Part shown: in pieces, positions 20,986 through 29,286 of the stretch
How the letters are laid out: every line of letters begins with the position of its first letter
How positions within the stretch are numbered: the stretch's first letter is position 1
From: a virus
DNA length: 29,286 nucleotides
Virus record (IMG/VR): IMGVR_UViG_3300009068_000136
Location: 1 to 29,286 of that record
Strand: one strand, 5' to 3'
Translations under genes and position numbers: made by a program
The notes under the pieces: model-generated
What the model saw: only the letters and a program-made list of their open reading frames with translations
Databases searched by the model: none
What the model was told of the DNA's origin: nothing

Positions 20986-23110
20986 TTTTCAGCAACGCAT
21001 AGGCGGCCAGATTCCCGCCCGTGCCTTTGTTGTTTTGTAGTGCGTCTGGCCCCAATCCCTCCTGGCGAATCTTTAAGGCATTCGCGCGGTTTAAGTCTGA
21101 GGTGTTGCAGACAAGCGTGGCAGTGCCTGCCTTCCGCAGTTCCGTGCTGATCATGTAATCATCCGCAAGGAAACGGGCGCGAGCCAAGGGAGTCAGGCCA
21201 GCAAAGTCATTCGCGGCAACGGCTGGCCATAGCTCAGCCTTTGGCATGTCCAAACGCCTGCACATCACGCCGCCGAAACCTTCCAGAATCTCCGCATTCC
21301 CGCCGTGGTCGGGGGCGATGGCGTAGCCGGTAGATCCCGTCATAAAAAATCCGCAGACTCCAATCGCCGTTTTTGGTCTGTTGTGTAATTCTTCAGCGAG
21401 GGTCTGCAAAAGTCGTGGACTGTAGAGAATATCGTCATCCAGCCAGCAAATCTTGTCGTCAGGATCCCCGCCTACTTCCAGCGGGCCAATAAACTTGGTC
21501 GCAGGGCCATAATCCTTTGTGCGGTGAATTTGTAATTTACCAGCATCAGCCAGCTCTTGTATCTCTTTAGGAATATCCCCAAAGCGTTCGCCTGTTCTAG
21601 CCAGCTTCTCAGGGACGGACAGAATGATCTGATCTGCTGGACGCGATTGGTTAAGCAGGCTTTTTATTGTGGGCAGAATTGTGCCAATGCGTTTTGGGGT
21701 TGTAGTTAAGCCAACGATGACTCGGTTTAAGCGATCGACAGGATCGGGCAGTCGATCTGCTCCTGGCGGGATAGTTCCATTTTCAATCAGATCCAAATCC
21801 CAACGTAGTCCAGGCATCTTCGCATCTTTGGCAGTAACGGTGAGCAAGATATCCCCGGCCGCTGCCCCCATCGCTTCGTCCGCTGAGTGAATGATGCGAT
21901 GGCGATCGGCCTGCTTGTTCCCACGCTGGGTTACGAGCATGTGCTGAATTGCGTTAGGATCGTCTGCTGTGTCTGTGTAGAGGGCGAGCGAGCGCAGACA
22001 GTCCTCTGGCTCGCCAACATGCAGTACGGTGATTCTTCCCCAGGCTGATCGGAATCCTTCTCTGACCAGAATATCCGCCTCTAGGTTTTGTTTATCCGCC
22101 CGTAAACATTGGGCCATTAACTGACGGGGCAGGTGCTTGTACCAACGATTCTCCTGATTCCAATCGCTTGTATGCGGCATCGAATCCACTTTTTTTAGAA
22201 TGTGAAATGCGGTGGTGAAATCGTCGTGATCCATTCTGTCAGCGGCCAGTAAGCCGTACGCCTCACGACGTAGCGGGCAAAGGGTGATGGCTTTGCCTAA
22301 ATGCTCTAATCGTTTTGCCCGGTCAGACAGCATCATGCTGGCCTGCGTGTGGAGCTGGTAACGCTCGGCTGAGCCTAGATCGCCGTGTTCCAACGCCAAC
22401 AGGCAAGGCCCGATGGCTTGCTGATACTCGTTTTTTAGAAAGTGCTCTTGCGCCAGATAGTACCACTCCATTCCGATGCCGCTGATACGGCTGGCGATAA
22501 TCCGCTTGTTCCGCTCCGCGCTAGATATCTTTGGCCCATTAGGGGCATGAAGGATTTTTAGGTGCTCTGCCACGCCAATCTTTGCGTCTTTTGCTGGCGT
22601 GACTCTTTCGTGGATCTGTCGCTCCCAATGGGCAGGGAGTTTGCCGTCCTCCATCCTGCGGAATATCCGCTCGCGCTTGTTGTTGCGCATTCCGGAGTTT
22701 TGAACGTCGTAAATGGTGACTAAAATATCCCACTCCGTCTTGCCTGCTTCCCGATCCATAATGGCTTGCCGATGGGCCTCCGCCTGCCCTGGCTCAAAGA
22801 TATCGTCGCAATCTGCCCAAATCACATACTTACCTGTGGCTAGGCTGAAGGCTTTATTTCTGGCGGCTGCAAAATTATCGATATGAGGCCAATCCTTAAA
22901 CTCAGGGCTATTGTGGTATTCCTCGCACACTAAAGCCTCGCCAGCGGCTTCCTGAGCGCATTGGCGCACACTGTGCGCATCATTTGCGCCTACTGCTGGG
23001 ACGACTACCACTTGATCCCATAGGCCACGGGATGACTCGATCAATCTACGCAAAATCGCCCCCTCTCCGGGGCCGGAGATGAGGGCAATTGTGACAAGGG
23101 GGGTTTTCAT
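20978..23110 (-). CDS. Two-domain glycosyltransferase with helical middle
   Basis: The product has 710 residues. Residues 1-185 form a GT2 domain: NDAHSVRQ, AAARNKAFSLATGKYVIWAD-CDD with DCDD at 100-103 as the DxD, and HWERQIHERV (161-170). The middle (200-360) is helical and TPR-like (WYYLAQEHFLKNEYQQAIGP). Residues 460-640 form a second GT-like domain: VGLTTTPKRIGTILP, LDDDILYS (557-564). Two active centres in one chain would allow alternating sugar addition. It lacks a clear ribosome-binding site and follows the capsid stem-loop. Cytoplasmic: no membrane span is seen. Confidence 0.82.
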   Translation of the reverse strand: MKTPLVTIALISGPGEGAILRRLIESSRGLWDQVVVVPAVGANDAHSVRQCAQEAAGEALVCEEYHNSPEFKDWPHIDNFAAARNKAFSLATGKYVIWADCDDIFEPGQAEAHRQAIMDREAGKTEWDILVTIYDVQNSGMRNNKRERIFRRMEDGKLPAHWERQIHERVTPAKDAKIGVAEHLKILHAPNGPKISSAERNKRIIASRISGIGMEWYYLAQEHFLKNEYQQAIGPCLLALEHGDLGSAERYQLHTQASMMLSDRAKRLEHLGKAITLCPLRREAYGLLAADRMDHDDFTTAFHILKKVDSMPHTSDWNQENRWYKHLPRQLMAQCLRADKQNLEADILVREGFRSAWGRITVLHVGEPEDCLRSLALYTDTADDPNAIQHMLVTQRGNKQADRHRIIHSADEAMGAAAGDILLTVTAKDAKMPGLRWDLDLIENGTIPPGADRLPDPVDRLNRVIVGLTTTPKRIGTILPTIKSLLNQSRPADQIILSVPEKLARTGERFGDIPKEIQELADAGKLQIHRTKDYGPATKFIGPLEVGGDPDDKICWLDDDILYSPRLLQTLAEELHNRPKTAIGVCGFFMTGSTGYAIAPDHGGNAEILEGFGGVMCRRLDMPKAELWPAVAANDFAGLTPLARARFLADDYMISTELRKAGTATLVCNTSDLNRANALKIRQEGLGPDALQNNKGTGGNLAAYALLKNG

Positions 23111-23129
23111 TTTTTAAGGTGGGAAAGCC

Positions 23130-23153
23130 CGGACGCACCCCCCGATGCGTCCG
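23130..23153 (-). terminator. Stem-loop after the capsid gene, possible attenuator
   Basis: An eight-base perfect stem (CGGACGCA/TGCGTCCG) around an eight-base C/G-rich loop lies in the only long gap of the structural operon, 23 bp past the capsid stop. On the transcript it is followed by GGGCUUUCCC and not by a true U-tract, so it is a partial terminator or an mRNA-stabilising hairpin, reducing the glycosyltransferase yield relative to the capsid. Confidence 0.55.
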
Positions 23154-23176
23154 AGCTACCCGGATGATTCTGTAAC

Positions 23177-24049
23177 TTAGACCAAGCGAACCAGCGAGCT
23201 GGTCGATCCACGTCCCACGCCGAACAGCAAGATGTAGCTGCGGTTAGTGGTTCCGAGGGTAGGATTCACGAACTCCCTGACGGCCAAAGAAAGGCCGCTG
23301 GAAGGATCGGTCACTACGTCCTGGCTGCCAGGATAGTTGTCGAGAGCTTCGGGCACGCGAGCCGCAACGATGAGGGCTTCTTTCTGTGCCGCAAAACCCT
23401 TGGACACTGCCGAGGGAAGCGCGGTGTAGGAGAACACCTCAATGCCGTTGACCATTCCAATGGAGCCGGTTTTCACCGTATCACCTTGGATCTGAGCGTT
23501 AGCAACGATGCTGCTGTCGTTCAGGAGGCTGGCTTTGTTATCCGGGGAAACGATCGCATAGCGGTCGTTCGACGGAACTTTGTTAGTATCCAAGCTGTAT
23601 CCCAAGCTGACCACGCCGCGATAGCTCAACGCACCGGCCGCAACCGTGAGGGTCGAAGCGAAGGTGCTGGTCACAAGACCGAGCAAGCTATCCGTCATGC
23701 TCTTGCCCAAGGCATAAGCTGCCGAGGAAGCAAAGCGGTTGATTAGATCGATGGAGGAGCTGTACTTCTCATCATCGCGGATGGCGTAGGTGCTATGGAT
23801 CAAGTTGCTCAAGCTGATGGTGGCATCAGTCTGAGTGCGATCCTGGGCAACGTATCCAGCAGTCGTGCTGTATGCACCAGCAGTGCCTACGGTCACGAGG
23901 TGGGTTGTGATTGTGTCGTTCATGCGGGCCGGGACATCTGAGAAGTCCGTCACCGCTTTTGTTAGGAAAGGCAGGGAATCTACAAGCGTGGTCAATGCGC
24001 GTTGCGCAATGGCTTTGCCGTTAGATACCGAGCCGAGTGTGTTAGCCAT
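23177..24049 (-). CDS. Major capsid protein
   Basis: The product has 290 residues with a strong AGGAG site before ATG 24049. Helix-rich N-terminus (VSNGKAIAQRALTTLVDSLP), beta-rich body with YAIVSPDNKASLLNDSSIV and GMVNGIEVFSYTALPS, and late SLAVREFVNPTLGTTNRSYI. This matches HK97-fold phage coat proteins of the P22-coat-like type seen in metagenomes, placed directly after the prohead protease. Expected to be the most expressed gene. No internal cleavage site can be defined. It is followed by the stem-loop and glycosyltransferase cassette. Confidence 0.8.
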   Translation of the reverse strand: MANTLGSVSNGKAIAQRALTTLVDSLPFLTKAVTDFSDVPARMNDTITTHLVTVGTAGAYSTTAGYVAQDRTQTDATISLSNLIHSTYAIRDDEKYSSSIDLINRFASSAAYALGKSMTDSLLGLVTSTFASTLTVAAGALSYRGVVSLGYSLDTNKVPSNDRYAIVSPDNKASLLNDSSIVANAQIQGDTVKTGSIGMVNGIEVFSYTALPSAVSKGFAAQKEALIVAARVPEALDNYPGSQDVVTDPSSGLSLAVREFVNPTLGTTNRSYILLFGVGRGSTSSLVRLV

Positions 24050-24073
24050 GGTTTTTGTATCTCCTGTAGTGGG

Positions 24074-25057
24074 TTATCGTGCGAACTTGATTTGTTTAAA
24101 AATCTCCGCCGCACGACGGGGATTCTTTTCTGCGTTGAACTGCGCCAGCAATTCTACGCGAGAAAGTTGTTTGGAAGTTTCTAATTCGATGGGCTTAATG
24201 CCACGCGAGGCTTCAAGCTCAATCACTTTTGCGGAAAGTTCGGCCTTTAAAGCAGCGGCCTCGTTGGCCACGGGTGCTTCTGGCTTCACTTCTTCAGTCT
24301 TGGCTTCGGCCTCAACCTTAACGGCTGGTTCCTCGGCTTTGACTTCTTCCGCTTTAACTTCGGGTTCGGAAAGATTTGTTTCTTCAACCTTGGCGGCCAT
24401 AGGTTCCTCAACCACATCGCTCACCGCATCAGCCGTGAGCATAGCCATGAGCATAGCCATGATGGCGTCCAGCTTTGCGTTGATGTCGGAGAGGGTTGGT
24501 TCAGCAGCTTTTACCGCTTTTTCCACCGGGGCCGTCGGTGCAACGGGCGCGGCTTCTGCCAACGCTTCTAGTTTGGCTTCTTGAGCCGGTAGTTTTTCGG
24601 TCATGGCTTTTTGGTTGCTGTCAACCCGTGCGTGAAAAATTCCCGTTGGGTTCGCTGCGGGCGACAAAACAAGGTCAACGCTGAATAGGTTTTGAACGTC
24701 GGCCAGCATCGTGCCGTCTGCCGCTTCACGCGGGATGCCAGAAAAGCTAATGGAAAACCCAATCTGCCCAGGAAGGGTGCTGATGAGTTCGCTGAAGTAG
24801 GAAAAGCCGTCGTGGCTTTCAAAGAGAGTCAGGTCAGCACGGACTCTGCCGCCATCCAGGCTAAAGTTTTCAAGGTATCCGATAATGTTTGAGATGCTGG
24901 AGCTGTGGTCGCTGAGTACCTTCACCTGCTCTGCTTCGTTGCCACGCTCGACTACTTGAGTGAGAGTCTCCGCATCGATCACCATTCCGTGCCCTAAAGC
25001 TGGGCCAGCAGTGATGACGCTAATCCCTTTAAATTTCTTTTCGGCCATATCGGCCAA
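24074..25057 (-). CDS. Prohead protease with scaffold-like C-terminus
   Basis: The product has 327 residues. Residues 1-150 form a protease-like domain with H51 (KVLSDHSSS), the strand segment NIIGYLENFSLDGGRVRADL and GQIGFSISF (S102), consistent with HK97 S78-type or related prohead proteases; the third residue is not clear. Residues 150-290 are a charged, Glu/Lys/Ala-rich coiled linker with repeated EEVKAEE words, and the end (LSRVELLAQFNAEKNPRRAAE) is helical, as in scaffold fusions. It probably matures the capsid. Next to portal (6 bp gap). Confidence 0.75.
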   Translation of the reverse strand: MADMAEKKFKGISVITAGPALGHGMVIDAETLTQVVERGNEAEQVKVLSDHSSSISNIIGYLENFSLDGGRVRADLTLFESHDGFSYFSELISTLPGQIGFSISFSGIPREAADGTMLADVQNLFSVDLVLSPAANPTGIFHARVDSNQKAMTEKLPAQEAKLEALAEAAPVAPTAPVEKAVKAAEPTLSDINAKLDAIMAMLMAMLTADAVSDVVEEPMAAKVEETNLSEPEVKAEEVKAEEPAVKVEAEAKTEEVKPEAPVANEAAALKAELSAKVIELEASRGIKPIELETSKQLSRVELLAQFNAEKNPRRAAEIFKQIKFAR

Positions 25058-25063
25058 ACCGCG

Positions 25064-26680
25064 TCAACTCGATTTTTTTTTGCGAGGCTTTTTGTCTTTA
25101 AGGCCAAGGCTTTTCGCCACCATATCCAGCTCTTTAGAGGACAGGTTAAAATCTGCGTCGTCCTTCATGGTGAAGGTTTCGGTCTTGGCTACAGGCTCAG
25201 GTGCCGCCTCAACAGGAGCAGTCAGAGTTACTGTCTCAGCAGGCGCGGAAAGTTCTGGAGCGGGAGCTTGTGCTGGCACTTCATCTGCCGGGGCTGCGCT
25301 GGGAGGAGTCACGGCTGGCTGGGCTTGCGGTTGGTTTGGAATAAATTGCACCTCGCTAACGGGAATGCCGGCGGCTTCGCACTTTGATCTGATGTAGGCT
25401 TGTTCCGCAATCTTCTGATCAATCGCATCCTGCCAATCCTCTCCCCTGGCGGCGTAAATATCCGCATAGGTGGTAAGGCCAAGTTTCAGATCCTCACGAT
25501 CGGCTGCGCTATCCCGGCCAGCATCAATCGTGGTCTGGCGGGGGGTGTGATAGGCCGCCTGCCACCACCGATCCATCCCACGCGGAGGAGTCAGATCGCC
25601 GCGTTTGATTGCCTTAGCTAGTGCCCAAAGGCGAACCCTTGAAACGAGTTGATTGATTACGGTTTGTGAAATTTCGTCGAATCTGCGCTGGGCTTGTGCC
25701 AGGACGAATCTCTGCGATGGGCCGGAGAGATCCGCTTTCCATAGGTACTCGTAAGGCAAGCCAAGGCCAGAGGCCACGGCTCGCAAAAACTGATCCATAA
25801 ACTCGGTCAAGTTAGGGCTTGGACGATCGTCTTTAATCTCGCGGATCTTGCGACCATTCGGAACGTTCCAGATCGCACCCGAACCGAATACTCGGTCTGT
25901 CGTGATTCCTTCTGAGTTGGTTGATTCAGGGCCAAAGAATCCCGCACTTCCCTCGCCTTCCAATGCCAATCCAATCGCGCTGGATCGTTTCACGCTGACC
26001 ATTGTGTTGCTCAAAATCTCTTCGCGATCTTGGATCAGGTTTAAGCATGTGACTAATCGTGAAAGGCTGCGCAGCTCGTCAGCTCTGTCGCGTTCTGCCA
26101 GTACGATTAGATCGGGGGCTTGAATCTCTGAATACTTATCTGCGTCGCCCGTGTTGATGTAGTAGGAGAGCGGTCGACCTTGGGCATTCACCCGCACGCC
26201 ATCGATCACCCGTTTCTCGCCTTGTAAGTAGTCTGGCGTTTCGCAGCGGTGCGCCTCGACCATCTGAAGCATTGGCCAGCCGTCACCGTTATCGGTTAGC
26301 AAAATAAAGACTTCATTATCGCGTAGGCAGGTGCGGGTGGCGATTTGCTGAATGGTGCTCCAATCCAAAAGGCCACGGATATCGCAAGCACGGGCCCAAT
26401 TCTCCAGCCATTCCTCGGTCGCCTTATTCCATCCCTCGTCGCTTGTACGGGATTGCATTTTGATGCCAGGGCCAATCGAATTGCGAACCATGCAATCAAT
26501 CGCACCACGGACGACGGGGCTATTGTAAAACCAATAGCGAGCCAACCCTAGAACCTGCTTGCGGCTTTGATTGGATACGTCAGTGCGTGTATCCTGCGGA
26601 GTTACGTAAATGTGCTGCCGCTTTGTGTAGTCCTCAGCACCCGCCCGAACGATGCGGCCAAACCAAGAACCCAAGCTCAT
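25064..26680 (-). CDS. Portal protein, lambda family
   Basis: The product has 538 residues. YWFYNSPVVRGAIDCMVRNS, WNKATEEWLENWARACDIRG, TCLRDNEVFILL and GLPYEYLWKADLSGPSQRFV lie in the order of the phage_portal_2 (lambda B-like) family, including the LaAQRR-like helix. The last 90 residues are a Pro/Ala/Glu-rich tail with a lysine-rich end (KDKKPRKKKSS). It forms the dodecameric vertex for DNA entry and tail joining. Overlaps the gpW-position gene by ATGA. Confidence 0.92.
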   Translation of the reverse strand: MSLGSWFGRIVRAGAEDYTKRQHIYVTPQDTRTDVSNQSRKQVLGLARYWFYNSPVVRGAIDCMVRNSIGPGIKMQSRTSDEGWNKATEEWLENWARACDIRGLLDWSTIQQIATRTCLRDNEVFILLTDNGDGWPMLQMVEAHRCETPDYLQGEKRVIDGVRVNAQGRPLSYYINTGDADKYSEIQAPDLIVLAERDRADELRSLSRLVTCLNLIQDREEILSNTMVSVKRSSAIGLALEGEGSAGFFGPESTNSEGITTDRVFGSGAIWNVPNGRKIREIKDDRPSPNLTEFMDQFLRAVASGLGLPYEYLWKADLSGPSQRFVLAQAQRRFDEISQTVINQLVSRVRLWALAKAIKRGDLTPPRGMDRWWQAAYHTPRQTTIDAGRDSAADREDLKLGLTTYADIYAARGEDWQDAIDQKIAEQAYIRSKCEAAGIPVSEVQFIPNQPQAQPAVTPPSAAPADEVPAQAPAPELSAPAETVTLTAPVEAAPEPVAKTETFTMKDDADFNLSSKELDMVAKSLGLKDKKPRKKKSS

Positions 26681-27006
26681 GGATTGATGGGCGACATAGC
26701 GCCAAAGTTAGGGTAGCTCATCTGCCCGTTTGATTTTGTAAGGAAGTTTTCGAGTTCGGCCGAGGTGGTGAAATCTTTGACCTTCGTCCACAGCTCGTAA
26801 GCCGCTTGAGCAATGTTGGACGGATTGACGCCTGGTTGCATTTGGTAGCTGAAAGACTTGCCCGCAACGGATGCGCTAACCATCACGCGACCTCCATTAT
26901 TAAAGGTGCTGTATTGATTTGCGGCGATTGCTTCAAGTGCAAGACGTGTCGCAACCGGATCTTTTGCCGACTGTATCCAAAGGGAAAAAAGCAGACCTCG
27001 CTCCAC
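26677..27006 (-). CDS. gpW-position head-tail joining protein (109 aa)
   Basis: It lies between TerL and portal, as lambda gpW does, but is longer (109 against 68 residues). Starts GTG 27006 (19 bp after TerL stop); sequence RLALEAIAANQYSTFNNGGR then SYQMQPGVNPSNIAQAAYEL resembles an alpha-beta fold like gpW. ATG 27029 opens another frame overlapping TerL by ATGA (48 residues) and is a rival start for a different product. No Shine-Dalgarno site is seen before GTG. Confidence 0.55.
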   Translation of the reverse strand: MERGLLFSLWIQSAKDPVATRLALEAIAANQYSTFNNGGRVMVSASVAGKSFSYQMQPGVNPSNIAQAAYELWTKVKDFTTSAELENFLTKSNGQMSYPNFGAMSPINP

Positions 27007-27025
27007 ATCGCCAAAATCGTGTCAA

Positions 27026-28756
27026 TCATACCTGCGTAAGCGTCGCCTCTGCCGCAATGACCTTCCCGTAAACGGCAAGGCCAGCCAGGTATGTTTCGCA
27101 ATCATATAAGTGATCTTGTCGGCTTTTGATCCGAATCCACTCATACACGTCTTTACCTGTCTTGCGGTTAATCCGATGGGCTTTTCTGTGGCTCGCCATG
27201 TGCTCCCGGTAATCTGGGCTTACGTCGTGCGCCACTTCCCACGTTGGCCCCTGCCCTCTGCGTAACCAAGCCAGCAGATCCTGGCACGCCGGCGAGCTGA
27301 GTAGGAGCAGATGACAGCCTGCGTCAGTAGTTTGTTCGGAGCTGTGCACGCTCTTTATGCGTGTCCCGTTTATTTCGATTAGATAGTGCGGTCGCTCCTC
27401 CCCTTTTATCGCCATCCATCCATAGCGGGCAGCGATGCGGTAGGTGTCTTGGGTTTCGTAACCCGAATCGATACAGGCATGCCGCGGTTTCACGCCTAAG
27501 TCTTGCAGGCTTTGGGCGATATCCTCGATCGTTCGTCTGTGGCCTTCCTCAATCAATCGGCTCGATCCATCCCTACCAAACGCCCGTACCACGAACCAGT
27601 AGCCGTCTATCTGTCGATCGATCGCCGCCAGTTTGATGTGGTCGGCCTCCCACTCTTGCTTCTTTGCAAACGCTCCTGGCGGGATGCTGTTCAGCTCATC
27701 ATCATCGAATTGATCCTCCCAAGGCATAGCACTCCACCCGTTCACGAACCCTTGCAACCCGTGCAGGTAGTGCTTTTCAGTTAAAAACTTTTTAGCCGCG
27801 TCAGCAAATCCGAGCGTGCTTGAATACCATGACGGCAGGCGGAACGATCTGCGCCCTGTCTCGGCGTTTGAATTGCCAGCAACCCACTTTCCCCTTTCAA
27901 TGGATTGCCTGCGGTTGCGTTCGCTCCACTTAGCGTCGCACTTTGTGCAATGGTAGGTAGCGGTTTCGGTTACCTTGCGCATGTCCCATTTACCATCTTC
28001 TGATCGCGCCGTTTCATCCCACCTTATCTGCCCGAACTCCATCGCTTGAAATTCTCCGCACGCATGGCAAGGAACGTGAAAAGTCTCTTGCGATCCTGCC
28101 TGATAGTTAATCCAGATATCCCCGCTGGAAAGCGTCGGGGTGCTTGTAAGAACGTGCTTACGTTGCGGAAAAGATTTAGTGCGCTCTAACGCCAGAGAGT
28201 AAGCGGCCGCGTCCTTTTCGGATGGTGGGGCAAAAGAATCCAGCTCATCCAAAACGGCAATGCAGATCGGCCTTGAGCTAAGATTGGCTGGGCTGTTTGA
28301 GCCGACAAGACTCAGCGTGCTGGTCGCAAACTGCATTTCCATGATTTTAAAATCGTTCATATCTACCGGGAAAAGTGCCTTCACTGGCTTGCACTTCTGG
28401 AACAGTGGAGCCAACCGCGTCTCGCTGTACGATCTAGCCAGATCCGCGTTAGGCATTACGAGCAATGCTGGCGCTGGATCGTTTGCGATTCTGTACGCAA
28501 GCCAAACCGCAAGCGTTAGCGTCTTGCCTGTCTGCGATCCCCAGCAAAGCGTGACGGTGTGCACGCCAGGATCGGCTAATGCTTCCAGTACGCCCCGCAC
28601 GTAAGGCGTCCACGTTGTACTGTAAAGACCAGGGCGAGCCGTAAGCCTGCTATCTAGTTGAATGTTTTTCTCTGCCCACTCGATCACCCCAGGCGGCTTT
28701 TCGTAGTGCCAACGCAGTCGCGCCCTTCGATGCAGTTCCGACTGCGCTTTGGTCAC
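27026..28756 (-). CDS. Terminase large subunit (GpA family)
   Basis: The product has 576 residues. ATPase: GSQTGKT (73-79) Walker A, ICIAVLDELD (164-173) Walker B, TSTPT near 206 as coupling motif. A zinc-binding pair C230-x2-C233 / C270-x2-C273 is typical of GpA. The nuclease domain has AIDRQIDGYW (D380) and CIDSGYET (D430) as acidic residues. It cuts and pumps DNA into the prohead with the small subunit. The gene overlaps TerS by ATGA; GpA-type terminases often go with cos-type packaging, but no cos site is seen in the window. Confidence 0.95.
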   Translation of the reverse strand: MTKAQSELHRRARLRWHYEKPPGVIEWAEKNIQLDSRLTARPGLYSTTWTPYVRGVLEALADPGVHTVTLCWGSQTGKTLTLAVWLAYRIANDPAPALLVMPNADLARSYSETRLAPLFQKCKPVKALFPVDMNDFKIMEMQFATSTLSLVGSNSPANLSSRPICIAVLDELDSFAPPSEKDAAAYSLALERTKSFPQRKHVLTSTPTLSSGDIWINYQAGSQETFHVPCHACGEFQAMEFGQIRWDETARSEDGKWDMRKVTETATYHCTKCDAKWSERNRRQSIERGKWVAGNSNAETGRRSFRLPSWYSSTLGFADAAKKFLTEKHYLHGLQGFVNGWSAMPWEDQFDDDELNSIPPGAFAKKQEWEADHIKLAAIDRQIDGYWFVVRAFGRDGSSRLIEEGHRRTIEDIAQSLQDLGVKPRHACIDSGYETQDTYRIAARYGWMAIKGEERPHYLIEINGTRIKSVHSSEQTTDAGCHLLLLSSPACQDLLAWLRRGQGPTWEVAHDVSPDYREHMASHRKAHRINRKTGKDVYEWIRIKSRQDHLYDCETYLAGLAVYGKVIAAEATLTQV

Positions 28757-29232
28757 AGTGCCGCCTCTACCTGACGCATGATCTGTCCCACTTCGTTTTC
28801 CACCTCTGCCTCAACCTCAACCGCTGGCCTGTTGGCGCAGATCGGGGCCAACCGTTTTGCCATTCCTTTAAGTAGCGGGATCAGAGCGTTATCCCTTGCG
28901 GCCAAAATCTTATCGGCCTCATCGACTGGCACCATCGTGCCTTCCGCCTGGTCAATGTCTGGCCGGTCGCCCTTCATCCTGCGCAGTGCTTCGACCAGCT
29001 TTGTGTAGTTACTGATCAGCTCGGAGCGATCTGCCCGCGTGTCGTCCTTGGCTGACTCCCCAAGGCTGGCCGCCAGATCCTCAAGCCGTTGGATTTCTAC
29101 GTCCAACCCGCCCCCCTTTGCCTTGACCAGTGGCTGCGACTCCGCCTTCTTGCGCTGAAGGTAGACGGTAGCACGGGATTTGCCCGTGGCCGCCATCGCC
29201 CTCTTAACGTCGTGATTTACTGGCCTAGCCAT
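28753..29232 (-). CDS. Terminase small subunit (Nu1-like)
   Basis: The product has 159 residues from ATG 29232; a TTG at 29241 would add three residues. N-terminal KRAMAATGKSRATVYLQRKK is an HTH that would bind the packaging site, followed by a helical dimerisation region (RLEDLAASLGESAKDDTRAD; NYTKLVEALRRMKGD). Its gene sits directly upstream of TerL and overlaps it by four bases. No ribosome-binding site is evident. The 54 bases beyond to the window edge contain nothing recognised. Confidence 0.7.
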   Translation of the reverse strand: MARPVNHDVKRAMAATGKSRATVYLQRKKAESQPLVKAKGGGLDVEIQRLEDLAASLGESAKDDTRADRSELISNYTKLVEALRRMKGDRPDIDQAEGTMVPVDEADKILAARDNALIPLLKGMAKRLAPICANRPAVEVEAEVENEVGQIMRQVEAAL

Positions 29233-29286
29233 AGGACGCAACTACTACGGGGCCACACTCAAGAAATCGACGGCAGTCGTCGCCAC

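Noticed and set aside
26883-27029. 48-residue frame from ATG 27029, overlapping the TerL stop by ATGA
   Set aside because: Not excluded, but the competing 109-residue frame fits the lambda gpW position better and runs to the portal start.

Overview
The window is most of a temperate tailed-phage genome (siphovirus-like Caudoviricetes), either a phage contig or a prophage cut at both ends. Genes are packed tightly, often with stop/start overlaps (ATGA, GTGA, TAATG), and almost all lie on the minus strand. The exceptions are the integrase and a two-gene lysogeny-type operon. Two short lipoproteins and spanin-like membrane proteins beside the endolysin point to a Gram-negative, double-membrane host. 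Clear Shine-Dalgarno sites precede many genes, but I cannot name the host phylum. The GC level looks close to one half, with AT-richer patches in the tail-fibre and distal tail genes.

Layout, in the minus-strand reading direction from the right edge. Packaging and head: TerS (28753-29232), GpA-type TerL (27026-28756), a gpW-position protein, lambda-type portal, prohead protease with a scaffold-like tail, and major capsid (23177-24049). A stem-loop follows the capsid gene. Next comes an unusual surface-modification cassette of a two-domain glycosyltransferase, a second glycosyltransferase and a SAM methyltransferase (19796-23110). Head-tail connection and tail genes follow: connectors, tail tube candidates, chaperone position and a short tape measure. 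Distal tail and adhesion genes include a 769-residue beta-repeat protein, a second repeat protein and a receptor-binding fibre. A lysis cassette follows (7651-9281: lipoproteins, small membrane proteins, M15 endolysin). A MazG-like protein, a metallophosphoesterase and a winged-helix protein end this block.

Control region (4091-6344). Two related ribbon-helix-helix (RHH) proteins are transcribed away from each other. Between them lie GCGCA operator repeats phased at 11 bp that reach to within about 2 bp of both start codons. The minus-strand RHH gene is followed by an excisionase-like gene whose 3' end is antisense to the end of the tyrosine integrase. The plus-strand RHH gene is followed by a secreted protein. 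Beside the integrase is a 37-bp fragment matching the 3' end of a class II tRNA gene (Ser-like), taken as attP.

Early region (1-4163, leftward). This is a chain of small overlapping genes: a DUF559-like nuclease, an ssDNA-binding-like protein, a PD-(D/E)XK nuclease, a 31-residue membrane peptide, a coiled-coil protein, a secreted 3D-domain protein, an HTH protein of the WYL-regulator type without the WYL domain, and small unknowns running off the left edge. No helicase, primase, polymerase or annealing recombinase is visible, so the genome is probably incomplete here.

The most interesting items are the paired RHH switch, the attP lying inside the first early reading frame, the glycosyltransferase/methyltransferase cassette beside the capsid gene, and the integrase/excisionase antisense overlap.
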